Positions 63,970 through 64,000 of a stretch of DNA of 64,000 nt are shown here, one piece after another. The DNA lies in assembly GCA_947044365.1 (NCBI GenBank), contig OX345640.1, forward strand, positions 3,522,001 to 3,586,000, written 5' to 3'. Origin of the DNA: Petrosia ficiformis (Eukaryota > Porifera > Demospongiae > Haplosclerida > Petrosiidae). A program made the position numbers and the translations under genes. The notes beneath the pieces are model-generated. The model worked only from the letters and a program-made list of their open reading frames with translations, was not told the DNA's origin and searched no databases. Numbering within the stretch: position 1 is the first letter of the stretch; each line of letters opens with the position of its first letter.

Positions 63970-64000
<31 letters not shown>
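63637..64000. mobile_element. Interspersed repeat family I copy, ends in (TA)n
   Basis: AAGTATCCCTATGACTGCTT ... CTACTCTCCTTACCTTTTAA ... GAGCTCGAGCGTGCATTCTA ... CATATATATATAT. It parallels 25303-25630 and is cut by the window end. Bases 63236-63636 show no supported feature. Confidence 0.65.

Overview
This window is AT-rich eukaryotic, almost certainly animal, DNA. It carries spliced genes with GT/AG introns, animal-type proteins, and a very heavy load of minisatellites and short inverted-repeat transposons. No ORF longer than 200 codons exists, and the real coding sequence lies in small exons that I joined by splice phase and family similarity. A ZU5-like fragment (23499-23714) recalls families expanded in sponges and cnidarians. 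An early-branching metazoan such as a demosponge is therefore a reasonable guess, but only a guess.

Three genes are well supported. (1) An arsenite methyltransferase (AS3MT) lies on the minus strand. Seven exons run from 15266 down to 2450; they encode residues 1-275 with all four arsenic-binding cysteines, and the 3' end is not found in the window. (2) A dual-specificity MAP kinase phosphatase (MKP/DUSP) lies on the minus strand. It is complete in three exons (17299 to 15510, 482 aa), with a rhodanese-like domain, a kinase-interaction motif, an HCHAGISRS active site and a Ser/Thr/Pro-rich tail. (3) A sideroflexin-5-like gene (SFXN5) lies on the plus strand. Seven exons run from 17482 to 61561, including micro-exons of 27 and 26 nt, and the gene continues beyond the window. 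Its first two introns are 76 and 60 bp; the third and fourth are about 26.3 and 13.2 kb and hold most of the window.

The MKP and SFXN5 genes are head to head, with only 182 bp between start codons. That gap holds a full CRE directly abutting an AP-1/Maf-type site, a MEF2 consensus and a TATA-like box.

Layout: 1-2449, minisatellite and MITEs, no coding sequence found; 2450-15266, AS3MT with repeat-filled introns; 15510-17299, MKP; 17300-17481, shared promoter; 17482-64000, SFXN5 with giant introns. The large introns contain dozens of tandem arrays (11 bp to 430 bp units, plus a duplicated 1.4-2.1 kb segment), at least six MITE-like families, tRNA-derived SINE relics, foldback palindromes, a ZU5-like protein fragment on the minus strand, and a GC-rich fragment resembling a bacterial amidohydrolase next to half of a MITE (about 56100-56396).

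Family names rest on recognised motifs. No alignment or database search was run. Repeat boundaries were read by eye and are approximate to a few bases or more.
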